DNA of 64,000 nt from an uncultured Oceanospirillaceae bacterium (GTDB lineage: Bacteria > Pseudomonadota > Gammaproteobacteria > Pseudomonadales > Balneatricaceae), in assembly GCA_937138495.1 (NCBI GenBank), contig CAKZPE010000094.1, forward strand, positions 1-64,000. Direction: 5' to 3'. The position numbers were made by a program, and so were the translations under genes. Position 1 is the stretch's first letter. Each line of letters opens with the position of its first letter. The notes under the pieces were generated by a model, which searched no databases, was not told where the DNA came from, and worked only from the letters and a program-made list of their open reading frames with translations. Below, in pieces: positions 7,756 through 16,407 of the stretch.

Positions 7756-8745
7756 ATGTCACAGATCGTTGTATGTGCACTCTATAAATTCGTCACCCTG
7801 GAAGATTATCAGGACATCCGTGAACCCCTTCGTCAGTTGCTGGAAAGCAATGGCATTCGCGGCACCCTGCTGCTGGCTAAAGAAGGCATCAACGGCACCG
7901 TTGCCGGTACCCGTGAAGGTATCGATACCCTGCTGGCCTGGCTGAAAAATGATCCCCGCCTGGCAGATACGGTTTACAAAGAGTCGTTCGATGAAAGCAA
8001 TCCGTTTTACCGCACCAAGGTGAAGCTGAAAAAAGAAATCGTCACCATGGGCGTTGAAGGCATCGACCCTAAACAGGTAGTGGGTACTTACGTTAAACCA
8101 CAGGACTGGAATGCGCTGATCTCTGATCCGGACGTTATTCTGGTGGATACCCGAAACGACTATGAAGTACAGGTAGGCACGTTTGAAGGCGCGATCAACC
8201 CTGAAACCGATACCTTCCGTGAATTTCCCCAATACGTAAAAGACAACCTGGATCCGGAAAAGAACAAGAAAGTGGCAATGTTCTGCACCGGCGGCATTCG
8301 CTGTGAAAAGTCCACCGCATACCTGAAAGAACAGGGCTTTGATGAGGTTTACCATCTGGAAGGCGGCATCCTGAAATATCTGGAAGAAGTGCCGGAAGAA
8401 GAAACCATGTGGCAGGGTGAATGTTTCGTATTTGATAACCGTATCACCGTGAATCACCAGCTGGAAAAAGGTGTCTACGACCAGTGCCACGCCTGCCGCC
8501 TGCCAATCACTGAAGAAGACAAGCAGAGTGATAAGTACATGCAGGGCGTCAGCTGTCATCAGTGTTACGACAAGCAGGATCCGGTTCAGCGTAACCGCTT
8601 TATCGAACGTCAGAAGCAGATGCAACTGGCCGAAACCCGTGGCGAAGCACACCTGGGGGCCGATGCGCTTGAAACTATTGCCCAGCGCCGGGAGCAAAAA
8701 GAGCAGCTGCGTAAAGAGCAGCAAGCCCGCAACGCTCAGGCGTAA
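7756..8745 (+). CDS. trhO: tRNA uridine(34) hydroxylase TrhO (rhodanese-like, YceA)
   Basis: TrhO hydroxylates uridine 34 of certain tRNAs, a step toward 5-methoxyuridine or 5-carboxymethoxyuridine, independent of prephenate. The 329-residue protein has the acylphosphatase-like N-terminal domain (LLAKEGINGTVAGTREGID) and a rhodanese domain (VDTRNDYEVQVGTFEGAINP) with the active cysteine at about residue 177 in CTGGIRCEKS. A Cys-rich end follows (CHACRLPI, CHQCYDKQ). Length and motifs match the family. The gene is monocistronic with a strong terminator 15 bases after the stop. Confidence 0.95.
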   Translation: MSQIVVCALYKFVTLEDYQDIREPLRQLLESNGIRGTLLLAKEGINGTVAGTREGIDTLLAWLKNDPRLADTVYKESFDESNPFYRTKVKLKKEIVTMGVEGIDPKQVVGTYVKPQDWNALISDPDVILVDTRNDYEVQVGTFEGAINPETDTFREFPQYVKDNLDPEKNKKVAMFCTGGIRCEKSTAYLKEQGFDEVYHLEGGILKYLEEVPEEETMWQGECFVFDNRITVNHQLEKGVYDQCHACRLPITEEDKQSDKYMQGVSCHQCYDKQDPVQRNRFIERQKQMQLAETRGEAHLGADALETIAQRREQKEQLRKEQQARNAQA

Positions 8746-8760
8746 TTCCCTTCAGTTAAT

Positions 8761-8787
8761 AAAAAACCGGCCCCGGGCCGGTTTTTT
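8761..8787. terminator. Rho-independent terminator after trhO
   Basis: Six A residues, stem CCGGCC / GGCCGG with a three-base loop, then six T residues (8761-8787). It can work in both directions and also serves the convergent finR gene. Confidence 0.92.
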
Positions 8788-8815
8788 GTGTCTGTATTCT
8801 GAGCCTCAGAAAACC

Positions 8816-9691
8816 CTAACGCCGGCACAGCTGCATCCAGTGCTCAATGCCTGCACTGATGTATTTATGCCGGTGCAGCATCAGATACAATCGCCGGTTC
8901 AGATCCCGTCCGGCAACTTGCAAGGGTACCAGCCGTCCCTGGGCAAAATCTTCCAGCAGGGCTATTCGCGACAGGCACCCCAATCCCAGTCCGGCGGCCA
9001 CCGCCCCTTTAATCGCTTCTATATGCTCTAACTCGAGCGTCACTTTCAGTTCCGGCAGCAAGCCATGCATGGCCCGGTCAAAGGTTTGCCGGGTACCTGA
9101 GCCCTGCTCCCGGAGAATCCAGTTCGCCTGCAACAGGTCGGTATCACTGAGGCGAATCTTTTGCGCCAGCGGGTTATCTGCTGCGCAAAACACCACCAGC
9201 TCATCATTCTGCCAGGGCAGTATTTCCAGCTCCGGGTGCTGTACCTCCCCTTCGATCAGGCCAATATCAATGTCGAAATTCACCAGGCGCCGGGTAATCG
9301 TGGTGGTATTGGCCACTTGCAGATCCAGCCGCGCCTGCGGGTGTTCTGCCATATACTGCGCCATCAACCCCACCGCCAGATAATTCCCGATGGTCAGAGT
9401 TGCACCTATTCTTAACTCCCCCACCGCCTGGTGCTGTTCCATTTCCTGCTGTAACGATTTTGCCCGCTCCAGCAGCGCCTCAACCCTTGGTCGCAATGAG
9501 CGGCCCAGCTCATTGATCTGCAGGCGCTTACCGACCCGGTCAAATAACTGCATATCAAATTGCTGCTCCAGGTCCCGCAGTGCGCCGCTTACCGCCGACT
9601 GAGACATGGCCAGACTCTGGGCTGCCTTAGTAATGTTGTCGAAATGAGCAACCGCCAAAAACACTTCTAATTGTCGCAGGGTATATTTCAT
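8816..9691 (-). CDS. finR: LysR family regulator FinR
   Basis: The 291-residue LysR regulator begins MKYTLRQLEVFLAVAH. It has the HTH segment ITKAAQSLAMSQSAVSGAL and the effector domain (IGATLTIGNYLAVGLM). Orthologues divergent from fpr in Pseudomonas are named FinR, which activates fpr under superoxide and other stresses. The divergent arrangement is the same here, with 183 bases between the starts. The name follows from this context and the sequence type. Confidence 0.85.
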   Translation of the reverse strand: MKYTLRQLEVFLAVAHFDNITKAAQSLAMSQSAVSGALRDLEQQFDMQLFDRVGKRLQINELGRSLRPRVEALLERAKSLQQEMEQHQAVGELRIGATLTIGNYLAVGLMAQYMAEHPQARLDLQVANTTTITRRLVNFDIDIGLIEGEVQHPELEILPWQNDELVVFCAADNPLAQKIRLSDTDLLQANWILREQGSGTRQTFDRAMHGLLPELKVTLELEHIEAIKGAVAAGLGLGCLSRIALLEDFAQGRLVPLQVAGRDLNRRLYLMLHRHKYISAGIEHWMQLCRR

Positions 9692-9754
9692 ATTCGGTTT
9701 TACCGATATAAGTTTTCTGAATTATCGTCTTTACCAATATCATAGACAGGCCTA

Positions 9755-9764
9755 TTATCGATAA
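9755..9764. promoter_or_regulatory. Palindrome in the finR-fpr intergenic region
   Basis: TTATCGATAA (9755-9764) is a perfect 10-base palindrome about 110 bases before the fpr start, within a very AT-rich divergent control region. It is a candidate FinR site, by position only. Confidence 0.3.
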
Positions 9765-9874
9765 CAAGAAATAAGGAATACGATTTTTATAACTTTTGAT
9801 TATAGATAATTCACTCTGGTCATGAGCAGGAACACTGCCAGGCCCGGTGCAGACATCTTATATAGGAATCAGCA

Positions 9875-10648
9875 ATGGCAAACATAGCAACCGAAGAAGT
9901 CCTAAGCGTCCATCACTGGAACGATACGTTGTTCAGCTTCACCACCAGCCGGGATCCGGGTTTTCGTTTTAAGAACGGTCATTTTGTGATGATCGGTCTG
10001 GAACATGAAGGCCGCCCGCTGATGCGTGCTTACAGTATTGCCAGTGCTAACCACGAAGACCGTCTGGAATTTTTCAGCATTAAAGTGCAGGACGGTCCGC
10101 TGACCTCCAAACTGCAGAATATCAATGTGGGTGATCAGATTCTGGTCAGCCGTAAACCTACCGGTACCCTGATCAATGACAACCTGCTGCCGGGTAAGCG
10201 CTTGTATCTGATCAGTACCGGAACCGGGCTGGCACCTTTTATGAGCATCATTAAAGATCCGGAAATCTATGATGCTTACGATCAGGTGATCCTGACCCAC
10301 GGTGTGCGCTATCTGTCAGAGCTGGCATATACCGATGTCATTGAGAACCAGTTACCTAACGATGAATTTCTCGGTGAAATGGTGTCTGAAAAGCTGCGCT
10401 ATTACCCGACCGTTACCCGGGAGAAATTCCGCAATAACGGCCGCCTCACCGACCTGATGGTCATCGGCAAACTGACCAAAGATCTTGGCCTGCCAGATCT
10501 GGACCCGGAACACGACCGCTTTATGCTCTGCGGCAGCCCAAGCATGCTGAAGGATACCTGCAAGATCCTCGAGAGCATGGGCTTCCACGAAGCCCGTCAG
10601 GGTGAACAGGGGCATTATGTGATCGAACGGGCTTTTGTCGAACGGTAA
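9875..10648 (+). CDS. fpr: Ferredoxin(flavodoxin)-NADP reductase
   Basis: Fpr is a soluble FAD enzyme that transfers electrons between NADPH and ferredoxin or flavodoxin, used in iron-sulfur repair and oxidative stress. The 257 residues match the bacterial subclass I enzyme. The FAD motif RAYSIAS is at about 54-60, the NADP motif GTGLAPFMSI is near 112, the CGSPSML segment is near 220, and the family-typical end FVER closes the chain. It is divergent from finR and ends in a strong terminator. Confidence 0.95.
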   Translation: MANIATEEVLSVHHWNDTLFSFTTSRDPGFRFKNGHFVMIGLEHEGRPLMRAYSIASANHEDRLEFFSIKVQDGPLTSKLQNINVGDQILVSRKPTGTLINDNLLPGKRLYLISTGTGLAPFMSIIKDPEIYDAYDQVILTHGVRYLSELAYTDVIENQLPNDEFLGEMVSEKLRYYPTVTREKFRNNGRLTDLMVIGKLTKDLGLPDLDPEHDRFMLCGSPSMLKDTCKILESMGFHEARQGEQGHYVIERAFVER

Positions 10649-10722
10649 CAGATCTGTCCGGGCGGCCCCCTTTCCACCCGGCATAACCGACTTGTTGAAA
10701 GCAGAGATCTCTCTCCTGCGTT

Positions 10723-10752
10723 GGCAGCTCAGCTTCTGAGCTGCCTTTTTTT
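10723..10752 (+). terminator. Rho-independent terminator after fpr
   Basis: GGCAGCTCAG (10723-10732), short loop, CTGAGCTGCC ending at 10745, then seven T residues. Confidence 0.92.
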
Positions 10753-11109
10753 ATGCCTTCATATATGCACACTTTTTGGCTCGCCTCTGTCTGGCTGTCC
10801 GAAAAGAAAACACACCCCATTCAGTAATTTTTTACACACCTCTTTTCCTGCTGGTAAATCCCCGTAGATACCTACGACATGACGCTCAGATAGAAGAAAA
10901 CAGCGGAATTATTCAAGCGGCTCCCGGATACAATCCCCAATACTAAGGGCCATCTCACAGCAGCAGCCTGTCGCTTGCGATCAAATACAATGCGTATTCT
11001 GACGAAACAGTACCGGTTGCTTTGTAATACTGCCTGCAGATCTGTCGCCTGGGTGTATCACCAGCAACAGACCGGCACCGAATAATGATAAAAAAGCAAC
11101 GGAGTATTT
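10753..11109. other. Intergenic region before the ABC binding-protein gene
   Basis: About 360 bases without a convincing gene. The ribosome site GGAG lies at 11101-11104 for the gene at 11110. The length suggests a regulated promoter for that gene, but I see no clear -35/-10 pair or operator. Confidence 0.5.
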
Positions 11110-12108
11110 ATGACCTTAGTGAAGCAATCAGTCGCCGCTGTCACCCTTGCCCTGGCATCCGGCATGGCAATGGCCGAATGCGGTGACATTCTTGTCGCAG
11201 AAATGGACTGGGCTTCTGCCGAATTTGCCGCCAACCTGGATAAGATCATCCTGGAAGAAGGCTTCGGCTGCAGCGTTGATCTCGCCCCCGGCGCAACGGC
11301 AACGACCCTGGCCTCAATGGAGTCAAAGGGCCGGCCACACATTGCACCGGAATTCTGGTCTAACGCGGTGCGTGAACGCCTGCAACAGGCTGAGGAGAAC
11401 GGTCAGGTAATCGTTGCTACCAAACTGATCCCGGACGCCGCCGACGGCTGGTATGTTTCCAAAAGCATTGCCGATGACTACCCGGACATTAACAGCATCG
11501 ATGATGTACTGGCCCACCCGGAGCTGTTCCCGAACAAAGAAAACCCGGGGAAAGGCACTTTCGTTAACTGCCCGTCCGGCTGGACCTGCCAGATCGCGAA
11601 CACCAACCTGACCAAACCAACCGCATATAACTTTGAAAAAGCTGGCTTCGTCGCAATCGATCCGGGTTCTGCTGCGGGCCTCGACGGCACCGTTGCCAAA
11701 TCCTACGACCGTGAAGAAGGCTGGTTCGGGTATTACTGGCAGCCATCTGCCGTACTGAGTAAGTATGAGCTGAAGCGCCTGACAACCGACGCCGAAGTCA
11801 ACGACGATCACTGGAACAGCTGTATCGCCAAAGAAGAATGTGACACGCCACAGCGTACAAACTTCACGCCGACAACAGTAAACACTATCGTAACCACCGG
11901 CTTTGCGGGTGAAAACCCGGAAGTTATGGAATATATCAACAAACGCGCCTACACCTCTGAAGAGGTCGGCAAGGTATTGGTATACATGAGCGATAACCAG
12001 GCAGACGGTGCCGATGGCGCCATCTACTTCCTGGAAGAGCACGAAGAGATCTGGACCAAATGGGTAACACCGGACGTCGCCGATAAGGTACGTCAGGCCA
12101 TCAACTGA
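11110..12108 (+). CDS. ABC transporter substrate-binding protein, glycine betaine/proline (OpuAC) type
   Basis: The 332-residue periplasmic protein has a cleavable signal peptide (about 1-22, ending AMAMA before ECGD) and an OpuAC/ProX-like binding domain. The domain start DILVAEMDWASAEFAANL and the aromatic residues W31, W85 and W116 are as in betaine-binding proteins, where Trp/Tyr boxes hold quaternary ammonium. Four extra cysteines (Cys24, Cys56 and others) suggest disulfides. No permease or ATPase gene is adjacent, so it is an orphan that must pair with a distant transporter. The ligand is inferred only as a betaine, choline or similar compound. Confidence 0.88.
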   Translation: MTLVKQSVAAVTLALASGMAMAECGDILVAEMDWASAEFAANLDKIILEEGFGCSVDLAPGATATTLASMESKGRPHIAPEFWSNAVRERLQQAEENGQVIVATKLIPDAADGWYVSKSIADDYPDINSIDDVLAHPELFPNKENPGKGTFVNCPSGWTCQIANTNLTKPTAYNFEKAGFVAIDPGSAAGLDGTVAKSYDREEGWFGYYWQPSAVLSKYELKRLTTDAEVNDDHWNSCIAKEECDTPQRTNFTPTTVNTIVTTGFAGENPEVMEYINKRAYTSEEVGKVLVYMSDNQADGADGAIYFLEEHEEIWTKWVTPDVADKVRQAIN

Positions 12109-12122
12109 TCAGCCCCTGCCTG

Positions 12123-12153
12123 CCGAAGCTGGCCAGCGCCAGCTTCGGATTTT
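12123..12153 (+). terminator. Terminator-like hairpin after the binding-protein gene
   Basis: CCGAAGCTGG (12123-12132) pairs perfectly with CCAGCTTCGG (12139-12148) and is followed by ATTTTC. It is a strong stem with a short T tract. Confidence 0.7.
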
Positions 12154-12513
12154 CAACCACATGCCGAAATAAAAAACCCGTTCAGCCGGCTTCCAATAGC
12201 GACAATCAGCATCTTATAATCGGGTTATTCCCGGCCAGCCTCAAACTACCTAAGACCTTTGTTTAGGTCTTTACTTTCCCCCCTGCAGATCTGAAACGCT
12301 CAAGAAACCACCTTTTAAGTTATAAAGACTTAAAAAACAGATATATATAGCTAAAACAACCATATATACCTCCTATTCAGACAAAATCCCCAGAAAGCAC
12401 GGGGTAGAATGTCGGCGGTTTTCTCCGCCAGTTTTCCGGCATTTGCCGTCAAGTGCCCTGACCGTTAAATCCGGCGACTGGCCAGTAATAATAAATATTG
12501 GAGTTTTGTCTCA
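12154..12513. other. Long AT-rich leader/promoter region of the AGCS symporter gene
   Basis: These 360 bases hold no gene. An inverted repeat AAGACCT-N6-AGGTCTT lies at 12252-12271, and a hairpin GGCGG-TTTTCT-CCGCC (12414-12429) followed by AGTTTT resembles an attenuator. Glycine riboswitches are common before AGCS genes, but their conserved core is not visible here. The ribosome site GGAG is at 12500-12503. Confidence 0.45.
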
Positions 12514-13998
12514 ATGCAAGCATTTGTCGATTTTATGAACGGCATTATCTGGAGCCCGGCGCTGATCTACCTTTGCCTGGGTGCCGGTCTTTTCTATTCC
12601 ATCATGACCCGCTTCGTACAGGTTCGCCTGTTCCGCGAAATGTGGCGTTTACTGTTCTCCGGTAAGAGTTCAGATAAAGGTATCTCTTCTTTCCAGGCGC
12701 TGGCAGTTTCCCTGTCGGGCCGTGTAGGTACCGGTAACATTGCGGGTGTTGCAGCCGCCATCGGTTTCGGTGGTCCGGGTGCCGTTTTCTGGATGTGGGT
12801 TGTAGCTTTTCTGGGCGCCGCTACCGCTTACGCAGAATCCACACTTGCACAGATCTATAAAGAAGAACAGGACGGCCAGTACCGTGGTGGTCCGGCTTAC
12901 TACATCGAAAAAGCCATGGGCCAGAAGTGGTATGCATGGATCTTCGCAATCGCGACTATCCTGGCGTGCGGTGTCTTCCTGCCAGGTGTTCAGTCCAACA
13001 GTATCGGTAACGCTGTAGAAACCGCTTTCGGTTCCGGCGACATGATCGAAACAGCAATGGGTACCCTGAGCTTCGCGAAAATCGTTACCGGTACGATTGT
13101 TGTGCTGGTACTGGGCTTCATCATCTTCGGTGGTGTTAAGCGTATCGCGAACTTCACTCAGGTAGTTGTGCCTTTCATGGCACTGGCATACATCATCATT
13201 GCCTGTGTAATCGTTCTGCTGAACGCTGACATGCTGCCGGAAATCTTCGGTATGATCATCGGCGATGCATTCACACCAATGGCTGGCCTGGGTGCTGCAA
13301 TTGGCTGGGGTGTTAAGCGTGGTGTTTACTCCAACGAAGCCGGTCAGGGTACAGGTCCTCACGCTGCTGCAGCTGCTGAAGTGGACCACCCTGCTCAGCA
13401 GGGTCTGGTACAGGCGTTCTCTGTTTACATCGATACGCTGTTCGTATGTACTGCAACTGCACTGATGATTCTGATCACAGGCGCTTACAACGTACACGGT
13501 GCCGGGGATGCCTTCCTGGTTCAGAACCTGGCAGCTGACGTGGCTGCCAACAGCCCGGCCTTCACTCAGACTGCTATCGAAAGCGTTCTGCCAGGTGTCG
13601 GTAGCCCGTTTGTAGCCTTCGCACTGTTCTTCTTCTCGTTCACCACGATTCTGGCGTATTACTACATTGCCGAAACCAACATCGCTTACATCCAGCGCAC
13701 TCTGCACATCCCGGGTCTGAACCTGATGCTGAAGATTGTTCTGATGGCCGCGACCTTCTACGGTTCTGTTAAAACAGCTAACCTGGCGTGGGGTATGGGT
13801 GACGTAGGCGTAGGCATGATGGCCTGGCTGAACATCGTCGGTATCCTGATCATCTTCTTCATGGCCCGTCCTGCAATCAAGGCCCTGAAAGATTATGAAG
13901 CTCAGCGTAAAGCCGGCGTAACCGAGTACACTTTTGATCCTAAGAAACTGGGTATCAAGAACGCTAAATTCTGGGAAGACCGTATCAACAAGAAGTAA
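12514..13998 (+). CDS. Alanine/glycine:cation symporter (AGCS family)
   Basis: A 494-residue inner-membrane sodium/amino-acid symporter with about 11 membrane segments. Family signatures are clear: GRVGTGNIAGVAAAIGFGG near residue 69, the EAGQGTGPHAAAAAE segment near 277, and a long C-terminal amphipathic tail. Transport of alanine or glycine with sodium is the known family role. Codon use is strongly biased (CTG, GGT, GTT), as in highly expressed genes, unlike most neighbours. It is monocistronic, with its own terminator. Confidence 0.95.
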   Translation: MQAFVDFMNGIIWSPALIYLCLGAGLFYSIMTRFVQVRLFREMWRLLFSGKSSDKGISSFQALAVSLSGRVGTGNIAGVAAAIGFGGPGAVFWMWVVAFLGAATAYAESTLAQIYKEEQDGQYRGGPAYYIEKAMGQKWYAWIFAIATILACGVFLPGVQSNSIGNAVETAFGSGDMIETAMGTLSFAKIVTGTIVVLVLGFIIFGGVKRIANFTQVVVPFMALAYIIIACVIVLLNADMLPEIFGMIIGDAFTPMAGLGAAIGWGVKRGVYSNEAGQGTGPHAAAAAEVDHPAQQGLVQAFSVYIDTLFVCTATALMILITGAYNVHGAGDAFLVQNLAADVAANSPAFTQTAIESVLPGVGSPFVAFALFFFSFTTILAYYYIAETNIAYIQRTLHIPGLNLMLKIVLMAATFYGSVKTANLAWGMGDVGVGMMAWLNIVGILIIFFMARPAIKALKDYEAQRKAGVTEYTFDPKKLGIKNAKFWEDRINKK

Positions 13999-14020
13999 CT
14001 GATACTGTTGAGTGTTATCC

Positions 14021-14048
14021 AAAGGCCGCGATCATCGCGGCCTTTTTT
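14021..14048 (+). terminator. Rho-independent terminator after the AGCS gene
   Basis: AAAGGCCGCG, loop ATCAT, CGCGGCC, then six T residues (14021-14048). Confidence 0.92.
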
Positions 14049-14104
14049 ATGCCTGCTCTGCCAGGATAAAATTAGCCGGCAGTTATTAACAGATACTCAG
14101 ACGC

Positions 14105-14126
14105 AAAAAAGCCGCATCCCTGCGGC
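14105..14126 (-). terminator. Rho-independent terminator of the TRAP binding-protein gene
   Basis: On the minus strand GCCGCAGGGATGCGGC is followed by six T residues (14126 down to 14105), about 55 bases after the stop of the gene at 14180. Confidence 0.88.
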
Positions 14127-14179
14127 CCGTTTGCACAATCCCTTGCACCGGAATCCTTACCGGTCATCCCTGCAAATTA

Positions 14180-15196
14180 TTACACCCGGCCGGATGCCTG
14201 TGCGGTGGCCGTCAGGGCAGCAATCGCCTTGCTGTTACGTTCAGATTTTTTCGCTTCATCCTTCCAGACGGACATCGCCGCGGCAGTCAGCGCGTTGGAA
14301 TCTTCTGCCGGCAGGGAAGCAAATTCGAAGATCCCCTCACCGTTTACATCCATGCAGCCGTTCACATTCCAGGCGTGCATATTGGTCGCATGTTTGGCAT
14401 ACGCCAGTTCAATTACCCGGCGCTGGTCATCGCTCATGGAATCCCACTTGGCTTTGTTGATCAGCATACCGTCAGCATAGCCCGGGTTAATCATATTCAG
14501 ATAGGTATAGTGCTTCGCCGCTTCATGCAGCTTCAGCGCTTTGTACTCCAGTGAACCGCCATAGATCACACCGTCGATTGCACCGGTGGTCAGGGCGACG
14601 TACAGCTCCTGACTTGGCAGGTAAACAGTCGGAATATCAAATTTTTCCAGAATAGCAGCAACGGTTGCTGTCGCCCGGATCTTCATGTTCTTCAGATCCG
14701 CCAGGTTCTTAACCGGCTTAGTGGTTAACAGGTCATACGGGCCACCAAACACCGGGCCTAAGTAATGCACACCCTTTTCTGCATACGCTTCAGCAATCAG
14801 GTCCGACAGACCTTTCGCCTTGTGCAGATACATGGCTTCATCAAAGCTGGTCCAGGCACCGGGAATGCCGGATTCAATCTTGGCAATGTCCAGCTGGCCA
14901 GCCCAGTAACCGCCGTAACCCTGGCACATATCCAGCGTACCTTTAGAAACGGCTTCCAGCATCTGATCATTCGCCACCAGCTCACCGCCGCGGAAACGGC
15001 TGATGCGAACACTTTTGTTCGAGCTGGTTTTCACATCGTCCGCGAAGGCTTTATACAGTTCATCGGTTTCGGTGCCATACAGGGTTTGCATCCGCAGGCG
15101 AACTTTATCAGCCGCCCGGGCTGAACCGGTTGCCATCGCCAGTGGAGCTGCAGCCATGCCGGTAGCCGCTACTTTCAGCAGATCTCTTCTCTTCAC
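14180..15196 (-). CDS. TRAP transporter substrate-binding protein (DctP type), orphan
   Basis: The protein has 338 residues from the GTG at 15196, chosen because AAGGAT precedes it and a twin-arginine signal begins there (KRRDLLKVAATG, cleavage after about ARA). The body is a DctP-family periplasmic binding protein: RLRMQTLYGTETDELYKAF, GGPYDLLTTKPVKNLADLKNMKIRAT split by the conserved ligand Arg, and GAIDGVIYGG. TRAP systems take up carboxylates and similar solutes with a sodium or proton gradient. No DctQ or DctM gene is next to it, and the ligand is unknown. Confidence 0.88.
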   Translation of the reverse strand: MKRRDLLKVAATGMAAAPLAMATGSARAADKVRLRMQTLYGTETDELYKAFADDVKTSSNKSVRISRFRGGELVANDQMLEAVSKGTLDMCQGYGGYWAGQLDIAKIESGIPGAWTSFDEAMYLHKAKGLSDLIAEAYAEKGVHYLGPVFGGPYDLLTTKPVKNLADLKNMKIRATATVAAILEKFDIPTVYLPSQELYVALTTGAIDGVIYGGSLEYKALKLHEAAKHYTYLNMINPGYADGMLINKAKWDSMSDDQRRVIELAYAKHATNMHAWNVNGCMDVNGEGIFEFASLPAEDSNALTAAAMSVWKDEAKKSERNSKAIAALTATAQASGRV

Positions 15197-15396
15197 GTCG
15201 GTGATCCTTTTGTTATTGTCGTTATGGCTTGGGACCGTTGTGGGCAAATGCCCGGTCACCGGTGTATTATCCCGCCGTATGTACAGATCAGGGTATACCC
15301 CCATAAGGGGATAGCACTTAACGTATTGTTAAACAAAAGATTATTAGAATTCAGACGTGAGAAAACTCGACTTTAGTCGCAGACAAAAACAGTCTT

Positions 15397-16239
15397 TCAG
15401 AGGGCTATTCCATGCTGTAACAGCAGTTTAGTCAGGTGCTTGTCCAAGCGGCTAAGATCATCACTGCGTACATCTGCCACTTCGGACTTATGTGCAACAT
15501 AATGATTCTTTCGGGCCATCTTCCGGGCTAACTGATGGGCATTCAGAGAATCGCACCAGAATTCCAGATATAAACCGGCATCCGGTAAATAGAAATCGGC
15601 CTGCTGACCCGGTAATTCCGGAATGATCATATAGGTGGTGTAGCGGATATTCGCCAAATACAGCCAGTTAGCAATCAGCGCCTCGCCCTGATTCGCCAGT
15701 ACACGGCCATCCAGGGTACGCACTCCTTCATCACCGGCACAGAGATCTTCCCCACGGGCAATTTTCAGCCGTTGCTGTAACAGTTGATTGCTCTGCAGTG
15801 ACTTCTCCCACAGCACCTGAGGGACGCCAGAATCCTGATCCTCATGCTGAACAGCGCCCTGCAATTTGCCGGCGGCAGTAGCCTGCCAACCGTGCAGGTG
15901 GGGCTTCATCCACCCTAACTCAGCCAACAGCCGGGGCATCATCTGCGGGTCATAATCACAGTGCTCAGCCAGATCAGTATGGCTGAGTAACCGGGCCTCA
16001 AACTTCACCAGAGCGGGATGTTCCGAGACCGAATCAGGCCAGACAATATAGGTGCCAAACTTATCACTGGTATGATACTTACCCTTTTCAAACTCACCTT
16101 TGGCCGTCAGCTTCCACTGATCATCATCACGCCGGATCCAGCCTAAAGCTGCCAGCTCAGCAAACATTTGTTTACTGGTTTTATCCAGCGCTCTGGCCAG
16201 CGCCGACGTGGACAATCCCCGGGATGAATCCTTTGCCAT
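15397..16239 (-). CDS. Putative tandem winged-helix protein with PD-(D/E)XK-like domain
   Basis: A 280-residue cytosolic protein. The first 150 residues hold two similar blocks: FAELAALGWIRRDDDQWKLT with AKGEFEKGKYHT, and LLAELGWMKPHLHGWQAT with AAGKLQGAVQHE, consistent with duplicated winged-helix units. The C-terminal part (about 175-280) has the pattern GEALIANWLYLANIRYTTY, then ADFYLPDAGLYLEFW, then a Lys/His-rich helix and DDLSRLDKHLTKLL. This resembles the E..D-xn-ExW core of PD-(D/E)XK nucleases fused to helicases, but with W in place of the motif Lys. Activity is uncertain. It stands alone between regulators. Confidence 0.65.
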   Translation of the reverse strand: MAKDSSRGLSTSALARALDKTSKQMFAELAALGWIRRDDDQWKLTAKGEFEKGKYHTSDKFGTYIVWPDSVSEHPALVKFEARLLSHTDLAEHCDYDPQMMPRLLAELGWMKPHLHGWQATAAGKLQGAVQHEDQDSGVPQVLWEKSLQSNQLLQQRLKIARGEDLCAGDEGVRTLDGRVLANQGEALIANWLYLANIRYTTYMIIPELPGQQADFYLPDAGLYLEFWCDSLNAHQLARKMARKNHYVAHKSEVADVRSDDLSRLDKHLTKLLLQHGIAL

Positions 16240-16407
16240 TGTTCGTTTCCTGAAACCTGATTACACCTTCCCATAGTGCCACAGGGAGCATTCCACTGTT
16301 AAGAAATTTAACCGTTAATACACATCATCCGCCGTTAAAAAGAATAACGCCCCAACGGTCCGGCTACCTCAGCTTCTGAACCCATTAATCAGCAGAGAAG
16401 AAAGGCA

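Noticed and set aside
7759..8724. A 321-codon open frame antisense to trhO, and similar long antisense frames over fdsA and the dioxygenase gene
   Set aside because: All lie opposite clear family members and have shadow-type composition (Phe, Val and His rich), with no start signals.
12154..12513. Glycine riboswitch before the AGCS symporter
   Set aside because: The position is typical, but the conserved tandem aptamer core could not be found by eye; only simple inverted repeats are present.
12670..14022. A 450-codon open frame antisense to the AGCS symporter gene
   Set aside because: It is the mirror of a strongly codon-biased gene, has a protein sequence rich in His, Gln and Asn without domain character, and the plus strand encodes an unmistakable symporter.
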